NCBI RefSeq assembly: GCF_000195915.1
Contig: NC_002578.1
Coordinates: forward strand, 620,001-684,000
Reading direction: 5' to 3'
Length of the DNA: 64,000 nucleotides
Source of the DNA: Thermoplasma acidophilum DSM 1728
Lineage (GTDB): Archaea; Thermoplasmatota; Thermoplasmata; Thermoplasmatales; Thermoplasmataceae
Shown: in pieces, positions 17,636 to 26,388 of the stretch
Layout of the letters: the number at the start of each line of letters is the position of its first letter
How positions within the stretch are numbered: the first letter of the stretch is position 1
Program-made: the position numbers and the translations under genes
The notes under the pieces: generated by a model
What the model was told of the DNA's origin: nothing
Databases searched by the model: none
Seen by the model: only the letters and a program-made list of their open reading frames with translations

Positions 17636-18265
17636 TTACTTTTTCTCTTGTTTGCTTCTCTCTATGATTTCACCTATGGCTACATCATTCTTGACCTTCT
17701 TTATTCTAACCTTAACGGTTTCGCCCCTCTTTGCACCCGGTACGAAGATGGTGTAACCCTTATAGTTTGTCCTCCCTTCCCCAGAGCTCCCAACTTCGGT
17801 TATCTCAACAACATATTCCTTCCCTTCCTCGATGGTCTCATCATCCTTGGCTTCGCGTACAGAGTGTATCGGGTGTTGGGCTCCGCATGCCTTGCAAACC
17901 AGAAGTGATATGCGGCCAGATTTCTGAATTTCAGTATCCAGAGAACCGCATTCATAACACCTCACATATGTATTAATGTATTCGTTCATCTTATCAAGAA
18001 GCTCTTCAAGGGTAAGCTTTCTATTTATTATTAGTCTCCTGCCGTTTTGAACGATGTTTGTACCGAACTCACGGGTGAGGAACTTTATGATGTGTTCTGG
18101 ATCTCTGTTTATTATATCAACTATATCCTGAAAGTTCCTTATAATAGTTGCTTTTCCCTCTCTGATTATTTCTGGATCAGGTATCTTCAATCGGTCTATA
18201 TTCTTGGTTGAACTTGAAAGTACATTCTTTGCTTTTTCAAGGAGCTTTTCATAATCATCGGTCAT
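17636..18265 (-). CDS. eif2b: Translation initiation factor aIF2 beta subunit with C-terminal TRAM domain
   Basis: This 209-residue protein has the aIF2-beta core: 'PDPEIIREGKATIIRNFQDI', an alpha-beta domain 'HIIKFLTREFGTNI', and a zinc ribbon with CxxC pairs in 'CYECGS' and 'CKACGA'. About 60 extra residues follow that read as a TRAM domain ('VEITEVGSSGEGR...', 'IFVPGAKRGETVKVRIKKV'), a small RNA-binding beta barrel. With alpha and gamma subunits it forms the factor that brings initiator tRNA to the 30S subunit. Most archaeal beta subunits end after the zinc ribbon; the extension may add RNA contact. Confidence 0.9.
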   Translation of the reverse strand: MTDDYEKLLEKAKNVLSSSTKNIDRLKIPDPEIIREGKATIIRNFQDIVDIINRDPEHIIKFLTREFGTNIVQNGRRLIINRKLTLEELLDKMNEYINTYVRCYECGSLDTEIQKSGRISLLVCKACGAQHPIHSVREAKDDETIEEGKEYVVEITEVGSSGEGRTNYKGYTIFVPGAKRGETVKVRIKKVKNDVAIGEIIERSKQEKK

Positions 18266-18381
18266 GCATGATGTATGCCAACGTCCAATATTAATTTGAA
18301 CCTAATGTTTTTCATATCCAGATGGGTCTTGTATTATTATATTGAACAATTAAATACAAATATTGATTGATAAATGTACAA

Positions 18382-18855
18382 ATGTCAGTACATGATGGAA
18401 AAATTAATATAGTATCTGCATTATACTTTTATGAGGAGTTGAAATTGCTCAACAAAGATGTCAAGCTCACATTGCGTATATCTGAGGAAGACATCAATGA
18501 GATAGATAATTTTCTTAACGCTTATCCAGAATTTGGAAGCAGATCCGAATTTATCAGGCATGCAGTAATGTCGTACATTTCCAGCAAGAGAGTTGCCGTA
18601 GTCAAGGATCAGAGCCAAACCAGTTTTGATCTAGATCTGGATGAAAATACTGAGAATATTATAAAGACGGTCATAGAAAAGGGCTTCTTCAAGTCGGAAA
18701 AGGACCTGATAAGTGCCATAGTCAGGGAATACGTGGACGTTTTCCTGCTTGATTTCGTGAAGAGGAAATCAAAGAATATGAAGGATCTTATGGGCGAGCT
18801 CTCCTCCTTTGAAGGTGTGAAGCACAGTGCAGTGGAGAGGAAGAACGGAAGGTGA
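18382..18855 (+). CDS. Ribbon-helix-helix DNA-binding protein with two RHH-like units
   Basis: The first unit reads 'VKLTLRISEEDINEIDNFL' and 'SRSEFIRHAVMSYI', a standard ribbon-helix-helix. The second, 'SFDLDLDENTENIIKTVIEKG' in part and 'SEKDLISAIVREYV', looks like a second, more divergent copy, so the monomer may mimic a dimer. The start is uncertain: ATG 18382 is used here, but a TTG at 18445 after a GAGGAG stretch is possible and would begin just before the first unit. Its stop overlaps the GTG start of the FtsZ-like gene (GTGA), so the two are translationally coupled. Probably a regulator of that operon or a DNA-binding partner of the FtsZ-like protein. Confidence 0.75.
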   Translation: MSVHDGKINIVSALYFYEELKLLNKDVKLTLRISEEDINEIDNFLNAYPEFGSRSEFIRHAVMSYISSKRVAVVKDQSQTSFDLDLDENTENIIKTVIEKGFFKSEKDLISAIVREYVDVFLLDFVKRKSKNMKDLMGELSSFEGVKHSAVERKNGR

Positions 18856-19598
18856 TCCATATACAAAGGCGATTCGAAGTTTTTGAAAGTGGCGGGGATT
18901 CCCGTGCTAGTCTTGCGGAACTTTACTACAGGCAGAAGGCCAACGTTGCAGTCGTTTCTATAGGGAACGCTGGTTTCAGGGTTATAAGGAAGATGAGGCC
19001 AATAGAGGTCAAAAACGTTGATACCTATGCCATAATACAGGACGACGATCAGCAGATTCGCACATATGATGGTATGCTATCTAATGGCCGCGGAGAGATA
19101 AAAATTTCGCTTTACACGTTGAGTTCAGAAAAGAATCCTTTTTTCAGGTACACGTCAGGCCCCATAAAGATCCTGAACGGAGGAAGCAGCATCCGTAAAG
19201 ATGAAGAAATGTTTATGAAAATAGCCGACAGTGCTGTTGCTTTCGTTATAGTGAGTGGATTCGGCGGCAACTTTTCCCAGGCCCTGCACCTTCAGCTTCT
19301 CGGGTGCCTCGTATCGATGGGAAAGGAGACCTTGAGCGCTGTTATAATCCCAGGACGGGCTGAGGAAAGACGAAGGCAAAAGGCTATAGCTGGAATAAGG
19401 AAAATGAATAAGATGAACGTGCCCTACGTAGTATTCGATAATGAGCAATTAAACGGTCCGGCAGACACGACGATAATAACTGAGAGAATAGATGCTGCAA
19501 ATCTGAAAATAGCGGACAGCCTTGACGGATATATTTCATCTATATCATCCTCGATAGATCGTCTGAAATATAACCTTATTGAGGATGCACGGCGATAA
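18852..19598 (+). CDS. Degenerate FtsZ/tubulin-like protein, nucleotide-binding half only
   Basis: This 248-residue protein shows a one-domain match to FtsZ order: 'VAVVSIGNAGFRVIRKM' at the place of the G1 loop, 'VIVSGFGGNFSQALHLQ' at the place of the glycine-rich tubulin signature, and 'PGRAEERRRQKAIAGIRKM' followed by 'VVFDNEQL' as in FtsZ helix H7 and its lead-in. The signature GGGTGTG has become GFGGNFS, and the chain ends before the T7 loop and second domain. It is therefore unlikely to hydrolyse GTP like FtsZ. It may bind nucleotide weakly or act as an accessory of cell division or DNA partition. The coupling to a ribbon-helix-helix gene supports one of these roles. Assignment by pattern only. 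Confidence 0.6.
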   Translation: MIHIQRRFEVFESGGDSRASLAELYYRQKANVAVVSIGNAGFRVIRKMRPIEVKNVDTYAIIQDDDQQIRTYDGMLSNGRGEIKISLYTLSSEKNPFFRYTSGPIKILNGGSSIRKDEEMFMKIADSAVAFVIVSGFGGNFSQALHLQLLGCLVSMGKETLSAVIIPGRAEERRRQKAIAGIRKMNKMNVPYVVFDNEQLNGPADTTIITERIDAANLKIADSLDGYISSISSSIDRLKYNLIEDARR

Positions 19599-19953
19599 AA
19601 CATCATGATTTTTGGCATCAGGTACATAATTACGGATTTCTGAAATAGCATTTTTAAAATGCCCCCTCTCCCTATGATATTATGAGGTTGCTTGTGTTAT
19701 ATCCAAACTCATTGAAACGCCTAATATTTCAAAATATATCCCTTTAGATCCTCTTCATACTTAAATGACGCAACCACTCAACTTGAGAGAGTTTCCTGCG
19801 ATCTCAATCGGACTGCGAAAATCTCTTGTTTCAATTGTTTCGTTGGGCTTTATTTCGCGGTTTCAATGGAGATCTTCCCTTTATAATTATTTTGTCACAA
19901 ATATTGATGGTATTTCCCATGAATTGATATAGGAATTTCTGGTAGATTAAAAA
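19599..19953. other. Intergenic region between FtsZ-like and Lrp-like genes (convergent)
   Basis: This is 355 AT-rich bases without a supported gene. GTTTCAAT occurs twice near 19828-19876 and its complement once near 19712, but the spacing is irregular and there is no repeat array. Otherwise I see nothing in it. Confidence 0.45.
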
Positions 19954-20385
19954 TCATTTGACCTCTGAAAATACGGTTATGGTCTGTGCCCTCTCAACCC
20001 CTGGCATTTCTCTTAGTTTGTCCAGAACGAAATTCCCAACAGCTTCTGTTGAGGATTCCCTTACCTTAATCAAAAGATCCCATTCCCCTGCAATTATGTA
20101 GACATTCTCAACATCCTTGAAGTTGGCTATCTTTGCTGCCAGTTCGCGCTGAGACAGCCCGTCCTTTGGAGTGTATGCTATAAGTATGAAGGCAACAACA
20201 GGAACTCCCAATGCTTTGTAGTCTGGAACGATGGTGAACTTTTTAATAATACCTGACTTTATCATATTCTGCATGCGTTCATATATGGTCACTCTGGGTA
20301 TGTCCAATACTCTGGACATATCAGAGATTTTATCCCTTGCATTTTCCATAAGATAATTTAGTATCTGTATGTCTTTCTCATCCAT
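19954..20385 (-). CDS. Lrp/AsnC-family transcriptional regulator
   Basis: This 143-residue protein has the N-terminal helix-turn-helix 'MDEKDIQILNYLMENARDKI', then 'ISDMSRVLDIPRVTIYERMQNMIKSG' in outline, and a C-terminal RAM ligand-binding domain with 'VVAFILIAYT' and 'YIIAGEWDLLIKV'. It acts as dimers or octamers and usually responds to an amino acid. It is divergent from an asparagine-synthetase-like gene with about 130 bases between, an arrangement like asnC/asnA in enterobacteria. The inferred role is control of that gene and itself. Confidence 0.88.
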   Translation of the reverse strand: MDEKDIQILNYLMENARDKISDMSRVLDIPRVTIYERMQNMIKSGIIKKFTIVPDYKALGVPVVAFILIAYTPKDGLSQRELAAKIANFKDVENVYIIAGEWDLLIKVRESSTEAVGNFVLDKLREMPGVERAQTITVFSEVK

Positions 20386-20517
20386 AGTACATTAATGGTA
20401 ATTGATTATTTAAATCTAGTCATAATGTCTATATAAACTCTTAATGGCTGACGAACATAGACAAAATGTTGATTGAAAGTTAACAAAATTCATAAATCCA
20501 ATCTTCATCTATGCTTC

Positions 20518-21462
20518 ATGGAGTCTGGAGAAATAAATACGCTAATTGAAGAAATAAGCGAACATCTGGAAAAGCCGGAGCTTTACCATGCACTGAAGGT
20601 ACAGAGCTCCATTAGGTCTATAACATCCGAGTTTTTGAAAGAAAGAGGTTTCATAGAGGTACCCCCTGTGATAATATCCGTTCTTACAGATCCGCTGAAC
20701 CATCCGGTCTTCGATCCGACAATCGACTACTATGGATACAAGTATTCTCTGACTAAGAGCATGATATTCCACAAGCATCTGCTCACAAAGCATTTTGATA
20801 GGATCTTTACGTTCTCGCCAAACATAAGGCTGGAAGAGGAGGACAAAGTGAAGACAGGCAGGCATCTGGCTGAGTTTACGCAGCTGGATCTCGAGATGAA
20901 GGGAGCTAGCAGGGATGAAGTCATGAGCCTTGGGGAGGATATGATAATAGACCTGTTCAAGAAAATAAAGAGAAGCAATGAGGAGGATCTGAAATTCTTC
21001 GGAAGAGATCTGCGGATACCTTCCAAGCCATTCAAGAGGATAGCTTACCTGGATGCATACAAGCAGTACGGTGAAGATTTTGAACATATACTTTCAAGCG
21101 AAATGAAAGAGCCGTTCTGGATAATCGACATTCCTTTGGAGAAGAGAGAATTCTATGACAGGGAGGACCCGTCCCGTCCGGGCATACTGGTTGACATGGA
21201 TCTGATCTATCCTGAGGGTTTCGGCGAGGCCCTGTCAGGAGGAGAGAGAGAATACGAACTCAGCAGGATCATAGACAGAATACACAGGAAAGGGCAGACT
21301 GAAGAACAGTTCAAATGGTACATAGAATTTGCAAAAGAAGGCCTTATGCCGTCGGCCGGCTTCGGTATCGGTATAGAACGCCTCACTAGGTTCATATGCG
21401 GATTGGAAAGGATAGAGGACGCCCACCCGTTCCCGAAGATACCGGGACACCTTTCACTGTGA
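20518..21462 (+). CDS. Archaeal asparagine synthetase related to asparaginyl-tRNA synthetase (AS-AR type)
   Basis: From the ATG at 20518 the product is about 314 residues: only the class II tRNA-synthetase catalytic core, with motif 2 'GRHLAEFTQLDLEM' and motif 3 'GFGIGIERLTRFICG'. No N-terminal OB anticodon-binding domain is present. Archaeal proteins of this shape (AS-AR) make asparagine from aspartate, ammonia and ATP instead of charging tRNA. A TATA-like ATTCATAAATCC at about 20489-20500 supports the start. The divergent Lrp-like gene probably regulates it. Confidence 0.8.
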   Translation: MESGEINTLIEEISEHLEKPELYHALKVQSSIRSITSEFLKERGFIEVPPVIISVLTDPLNHPVFDPTIDYYGYKYSLTKSMIFHKHLLTKHFDRIFTFSPNIRLEEEDKVKTGRHLAEFTQLDLEMKGASRDEVMSLGEDMIIDLFKKIKRSNEEDLKFFGRDLRIPSKPFKRIAYLDAYKQYGEDFEHILSSEMKEPFWIIDIPLEKREFYDREDPSRPGILVDMDLIYPEGFGEALSGGEREYELSRIIDRIHRKGQTEEQFKWYIEFAKEGLMPSAGFGIGIERLTRFICGLERIEDAHPFPKIPGHLSL

Positions 21463-21480
21463 TGTTTTTTCTCTCTATTT

Positions 21481-22884
21481 TCATTTTTTGTTGGTTTCTG
21501 CAAGCTTTTCGCCAAGTACGGCTAAAAAGGCCAGCAGACTGGCCATGCCTGAGACGAGGAATGTTATGGAGATTCCTTTGAGGAAGCTCAGCTTAACCGC
21601 CTCGAAGCCCGGTATTTTTATGCCAAGGAAGGCTGAACTGAGAGCCGTCTCTGGTACGTACAGTGCCACGATCGTAAACACCATAGACATACCAATGACC
21701 GATCCTAGGTTCAGAATGACTGTCCTTATACCGGCAGCAGATCCTCTCCTGTCTGGAGGAGCGGTGGACATGAGTATGGCGTTGCTTGGAGTGTAAAACA
21801 ATCCGATCCCGAAACCTACCATGACCAGACCCAGGTAGAACGGTACATTTACATTCCTTACAAGTGAGAGGACGACGGATCCGAAGAAGGAAAGAAAAAG
21901 GCCGGCGTATATAAGATGGCCTTCAAATCTCTTTGTGTTTATGTTTCCTACCAAGTACGATGAGAGACTGAGCGAGACTGCATATGGTATCACCATTATA
22001 CTGGATTCCAGGGGAGAAATACCGAGCGGTCCCTGAAGCATTATTATGGCTATGAGCAACGCAGAATACCTTGTGATCGAATTGAGAAAGGTAGCCACAG
22101 ATTGAGTTGCAAATGATCTTATTCTGAAAAGTGAAATGTCTATGAGCGAATCGTCACCACCTCTTGAGAGAAATATGAAGAGAACAAACGAGACTACTGA
22201 TATGAGGAGGTAAATAACTTCAACAGGATTCAGCCAGAGATTGGGAGGCGAGAACGTGAGATAAATTACTATGAACACTATGAACGTGGAAAAAAATATG
22301 GCCGGCTTCCAATTTATCTTTACCTTGCGTTTTTCTATCTCCCTCAGCTTCAGGGCCATGACGTATCCCGCTATACCAAATGGTACATTGAATGCGAAAA
22401 CGTATCTCCAGTTGATTGCGGTCAGAATGCCACCTACTAGAGGTCCTATCGCCGTTGCAATGCCTATGACCAGACTGTTGGTGCCTATGGCCCACTTGAG
22501 CTCATCCTGCCTGAATGCGTCAGCTATTATAGCGAGGCTGTTTGAGAACAGCAGGGCACCTCCAACACCCTGAAGCAGCCTTGCCACAAGAAGTATCATC
22601 ACGTCAGGGCTTAGAGAAGCAATGATCGAACCGGAGATGAAAAACAGGTATCCCAGAGCATATAGCCTGTTTCTACCAACAAAATCGGAGTATCTTCCAA
22701 ATAGCGGTGCGCCTATGGTCATCACAAGCGGATAGATCACTAGTATCCATATTACGAAGAAAAAGGTCGTATGCAGAGATATCATTATGGTTGGCAGCGA
22801 GATCAGAAGCGATGTGCTGTTGATCACGGCCAGCAGGGATCCTATGCTTGTTACAGTTATCGCTATTATTTTGTAGGAATCCAT
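21481..22884 (-). CDS. Major facilitator superfamily transporter, 14-helix drug/H+ antiporter type
   Basis: This 467-residue protein has about fourteen membrane segments. It has the MFS loop motif 'GAPLFGRYSDFVGRNRLYAL' between helices 2 and 3 and motif C-like 'GIATAIGPLVGGIL' in helix 5, the mark of the DHA2 (EmrB/QacA) exporters. It probably expels hydrophobic or toxic compounds using the proton gradient, very large in an acidophile. It follows the CBS-domain gene by 7 bases on the same strand and is likely cotranscribed with it. Confidence 0.85.
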   Translation of the reverse strand: MDSYKIIAITVTSIGSLLAVINSTSLLISLPTIMISLHTTFFFVIWILVIYPLVMTIGAPLFGRYSDFVGRNRLYALGYLFFISGSIIASLSPDVMILLVARLLQGVGGALLFSNSLAIIADAFRQDELKWAIGTNSLVIGIATAIGPLVGGILTAINWRYVFAFNVPFGIAGYVMALKLREIEKRKVKINWKPAIFFSTFIVFIVIYLTFSPPNLWLNPVEVIYLLISVVSFVLFIFLSRGGDDSLIDISLFRIRSFATQSVATFLNSITRYSALLIAIIMLQGPLGISPLESSIMVIPYAVSLSLSSYLVGNINTKRFEGHLIYAGLFLSFFGSVVLSLVRNVNVPFYLGLVMVGFGIGLFYTPSNAILMSTAPPDRRGSAAGIRTVILNLGSVIGMSMVFTIVALYVPETALSSAFLGIKIPGFEAVKLSFLKGISITFLVSGMASLLAFLAVLGEKLAETNKK

Positions 22885-22891
22885 CTACCGA

Positions 22892-23314
22892 TCAGAGATT
22901 TCCGAACCTTGAGATTATGTCAGAGATGCTATCCATGTAATCCTTGAATATCCTGAGTATGTCCCTCGAGGTGATAACTCCGAGAAGCTTTCCATTTTTC
23001 ATTACCGGAAGCCTCCGGATGCCATTTTTCGCCATGATCTCGGTCACCTTGAATGTTGGGGTATCCGGGTCTATGGAAATTATCGGTGAATTCATGATCT
23101 CATCAATGCGAACCTTCTTAGGATCCCTGTCCTGTGCTATGATCTTGTTGATGTAGTCCCACTCCGTGACCATGCCTTTTATCTCGCCATTTTCGGCAAT
23201 TATTGCAAAACCAACATGATCCTGTGCCATAATCTTAGCAGCCTCATAGGCCGATGTATCACCCGGCATGATCTTATCATACTTCCTCATAATGTCTGAA
23301 GCATAAAGCACCAT
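22892..23314 (-). CDS. CBS-domain pair protein
   Basis: About 140 residues forming one Bateman module: two CBS domains, the first with 'DTSAYEAAKIMAQDHVGFAI', the second with 'TFKVTEIMAKNGIRRLPVM' and 'LLGVITSRDIL'. Such pairs bind adenine nucleotides or SAM and act as energy sensors for an attached or partner protein. The ATG at 23314 is preferred over a TTG at 23329. The MFS exporter downstream is the likely operon partner, and possibly the target. Confidence 0.85.
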   Translation of the reverse strand: MVLYASDIMRKYDKIMPGDTSAYEAAKIMAQDHVGFAIIAENGEIKGMVTEWDYINKIIAQDRDPKKVRIDEIMNSPIISIDPDTPTFKVTEIMAKNGIRRLPVMKNGKLLGVITSRDILRIFKDYMDSISDIISRFGNL

Positions 23315-23754
23315 GTGGCAATATCGCAATTCTATATTTACAGATTTGCCGGATTAATGTGCATGCTGGAACCATGATGCTCAATTCGGAACTGCTTCAA
23401 GATCCTGCTCTCTTAAACGGCAAAATATCTTCCTTATATTCCACTGGATCAGGCTGTGGTGCATTACTCAGTATCAGCATGATGCGCGTGATTAAATAAG
23501 ATATTCAATCTGCAATAATTCTTTGAGAAAAACACGTTTTATATTAATGAAGGCCTGTGCCGGCGGTCGAATCAGAAGCTTCTGTCTTTAATTGGAGAAG
23601 CAGTTCGCCTCTAAAATGGAACAACGGAATCATACCATATGCTGCGAGCCTCCGGGGATATATGATTATTGGTTTCTTGTCGGCTAAAAGCTATGGAAAA
23701 CATTTAATATTATAGGTCAATTATGAGTTAGCCTTTTTAAAAGGAGTTGATGTT
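23315..23754. other. Divergent intergenic region before psmB
   Basis: About 440 bases without a supported gene, between the CBS gene and psmB on opposite strands. It contains an imperfect inverted pair around GAAGCTTCTG/GGAGAAGCAG near 23573-23602 and an AT-rich promoter-like stretch at about 23700-23715. No RNA gene recognised. Confidence 0.45.
23741..23748 (+). promoter_or_regulatory. Strong ribosome-binding site of psmB
   Basis: AAGGAGTT lies 6 bases before the ATG at 23755. It stands out because many neighbouring genes appear leaderless, and it fixes the start that yields the known 8-residue propeptide. Confidence 0.7.
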
Positions 23755-24390
23755 ATGAATCAGACTTTAGAAACTGGTACAACCACGGTTGGTATTACAC
23801 TGAAAGACGCCGTAATAATGGCAACTGAAAGGCGTGTCACAATGGAGAATTTCATCATGCACAAGAATGGTAAAAAGCTGTTCCAGATCGACACTTATAC
23901 GGGGATGACAATAGCCGGCCTTGTGGGAGATGCCCAAGTACTGGTAAGGTATATGAAGGCAGAGCTTGAACTTTACAGGCTCCAGAGAAGAGTAAACATG
24001 CCAATAGAGGCTGTTGCCACTCTGCTTTCAAACATGCTCAACCAGGTAAAATACATGCCTTACATGGTCCAGCTGCTTGTGGGTGGAATTGATACAGCTC
24101 CCCACGTATTTTCCATAGATGCGGCTGGAGGTTCCGTTGAGGATATCTATGCCAGCACAGGATCAGGCTCACCATTCGTATACGGCGTTCTCGAATCGCA
24201 GTATAGCGAAAAGATGACCGTCGATGAAGGTGTCGATCTTGTGATAAGGGCCATAAGCGCGGCAAAGCAGAGGGATTCAGCATCTGGAGGTATGATAGAT
24301 GTTGCGGTTATTACTAGGAAAGACGGATATGTCCAGCTTCCTACCGATCAGATAGAATCAAGGATCAGGAAGCTCGGATTAATTCTGTAA
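23755..24390 (+). CDS. psmB: Proteasome beta subunit
   Basis: The product has 211 residues: propeptide MNQTLETG followed by the catalytic Thr of 'TTTVGITL', exposed by autocleavage. Mature Thr1, Glu17 (in 'MATERRV') and Lys33 (in 'HKNGKKLFQ') are present, as is the 'STGSGSPF' segment near the active site. Fourteen copies form the two inner rings of the 20S proteasome and cleave unfolded proteins fed by the alpha rings and ATPases. The mature N-terminus matches the Thermoplasma acidophilum enzyme as I remember it, the strongest clue to the organism. It is followed 40 bases later by aCPSF1. Confidence 0.98.
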   Translation: MNQTLETGTTTVGITLKDAVIMATERRVTMENFIMHKNGKKLFQIDTYTGMTIAGLVGDAQVLVRYMKAELELYRLQRRVNMPIEAVATLLSNMLNQVKYMPYMVQLLVGGIDTAPHVFSIDAAGGSVEDIYASTGSGSPFVYGVLESQYSEKMTVDEGVDLVIRAISAAKQRDSASGGMIDVAVITRKDGYVQLPTDQIESRIRKLGLIL

Positions 24391-24430
24391 AATTATCCAA
24401 TATTTTTTAAATTTTAAAGGTGTACGACCT

Positions 24431-26349
24431 ATGGGTTTTCATGACTACATTGAGGAAACGAAGAATATATTCAATCGCCTATATCCGGACAACAAGATAA
24501 CGGACATAGACTATGAGGGTCCCACGATTGTAGTTTACACGAAGGATCCTGAACTCTTCGCGAAGAGAGATGACCTTGTCAGGCAGATAGCCCAGGAGAT
24601 CAGAAGGAGGATCGCAATAAGGTCGGATCCTTCAATACTCCTGCCAGAGGATCAGGCAAGAGAATCAATTGAGAAGATAATTCCAAAGGAAGCTGGTCTT
24701 GAGGACATATACTTTGAGCCTGATACTGGAGAGGTCATAATTGAGCTGGATGAACCTTCAATAGTTACGGCGAGAGGTACGGATTACGTACAGGAGATCA
24801 AGAGCAGGACGCAGTGGTCTCCACGCATCGTACGTGCACCGCCGATGTACTCACGCACCGTCAAAGAAGTAAGGGAATTCATGCGAGAGGTGAAGCAGGA
24901 GAGAAGGGAGTTTCTGCATAACCTAGGCGTGAAACTGTCCGGTCCACCGATGGTGGGTGAGACCTGGGTGAGGTTGACGGCGCTTGGCGGCCACTCAGAG
25001 GTGGGTAGAAGCGCAACTCTGGTTTCAACCAAGAATTCCAAGGTTCTTATAGACTGTGGCATGATGAACGTGGGGCCAGATGCGGATCCATGGGATGCCG
25101 CACCTTATCTTTATGTACCTGAGGTACAACCGCTAAGCACAATAGATGCTGTCATACTGACTCATGCTCATCTTGATCATTCGGGCCTTTTGCCACTCCT
25201 GTTCAAGTACGGGTATGATGGCCCGGTATACATGACGCCTCCTACCAGGGATCTTGCCGCACTGCTCCAGAACGATTACATAAAAGTGGCTAGGATGGAA
25301 GGCGGAAAGGTCCCTTACGAATCCAAGTACATACGCGAAGAGTTGAAGCACACCATAACCCTGAGGTATGGCGAGACGACCGATATAACCAGGGACATGA
25401 GGCTTACATTTTATAATGCTGGTCACATTCTTGGATCTGCATCGGGACATCTACATATAGGTGACGGACTATACAACGTGGTTCTGTCTGGAGATGTGAA
25501 ATTCGAGAAAACATGGTTATTCAATCCAGCAAACAACAAATTCCCGAGAGCTGAGACCTTTATGACCGAATCAACTTACGGAGGGAGGGATGACTATTCA
25601 TTTACCAGGGAGGAGGCGACGCAGACGCTTATTGATGTAATAAACAGAACGCATGACAGGGGCGGATCCGTTTTGATACCTGTATTCGCTGTTGGAAGGA
25701 GCCAGGAGGTAATGATAGTTCTCGAAGATGCCATGCGGAATGGCAGGATCCCACAGATGGATGTCTATCTGGATGGTATGATAATGGAGGCACCGGCGAT
25801 ACATGCAGCATATCCGGAGTATCTTAACAAAGAGCTCCGTGAAGCCATAATGGTAAAAAAGGAAAACCCGTTCCTGAGCCCAATATTCAAGAAGGTAGAG
25901 ACGAGGGACAGAGGGAGGAAATAGCTGAGAATCCGGAGACCACAATCGTGCTTGCCACCTCCGGTATGATGAACGGCGGGCCTGTAATGGAGTATTTCAA
26001 AGCATGGTCCGCCGACCCCAAGCACACACTTGTTTTCGTAGGATATCAGGCAGATGGTACGCTTGGAAAGAAGATTCAAAGTGGCGCTCAGGAGATAACC
26101 CTGTCCGGCGAAGGCAAGAATGTGACATATCCGGTGAAGATGGATGTTGAGACCGCAGAGGGCTTTTCTGGGCATTCTACCAAAAAGCAACTTCTGGCCT
26201 ATATTGCCACTATGCAGCCTAAGCCAAAGAAGATCCTGGTGAACCATGGCGATAATGGAAAAACTGCGGAATTCGCACGCCTTGTTAGACAGAGATTCAA
26301 CATAGAAGCTTATGCACTTAAAAATTTAGAGACTATAAGACTGCTGTAA
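24431..26349 (+). CDS. aCPSF1 beta-CASP ribonuclease, interrupted by a frameshift
   Basis: aCPSF1 is the archaeal homologue of CPSF73, an endo- and 5'-3' exonuclease that terminates transcription by cutting RNA at U-rich ends. N-terminal KH domains (residues ~1-145) precede the metallo-beta-lactamase motif 'LTHAHLDHSG', 'GHILGSASG', 'LSGDVKFE' and the beta-CASP part with 'MTESTYG'. The frame stops at a TAG at 25922. One missing base within about 25907-25914 explains this: in the other frame 'EEIAENPETTIVLATSGM' continues directly, followed by 'GFSGHSTKKQLL' and 'VNHGD', ending at 26349. Joined length is about 640 residues, as usual. Because the enzyme is thought essential, a sequencing error or programmed recoding is more likely than loss. 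Confidence 0.88.
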
Positions 26350-26354
26350 CGGCA

Positions 26355-26366
26355 TAAACATTATAT
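26355..26366 (+). promoter_or_regulatory. TATA-like box of the surface protein gene
   Basis: An AT-rich ATTATATATACA stretch lies about 25-30 bases before the ATG at 26389, right after the aCPSF1 stop. It indicates a separate leaderless transcript. Confidence 0.5.
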
Positions 26367-26388
26367 ATACATATTTGGATGCACGACT

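Noticed and set aside
19700-19880. GTTTCAAT / ATTGAAAC motifs resembling archaeal CRISPR repeat ends
   Set aside because: Only three short matches at irregular spacing, in both orientations, with no repeated unit longer than about 9 bases and no cas genes in the window.
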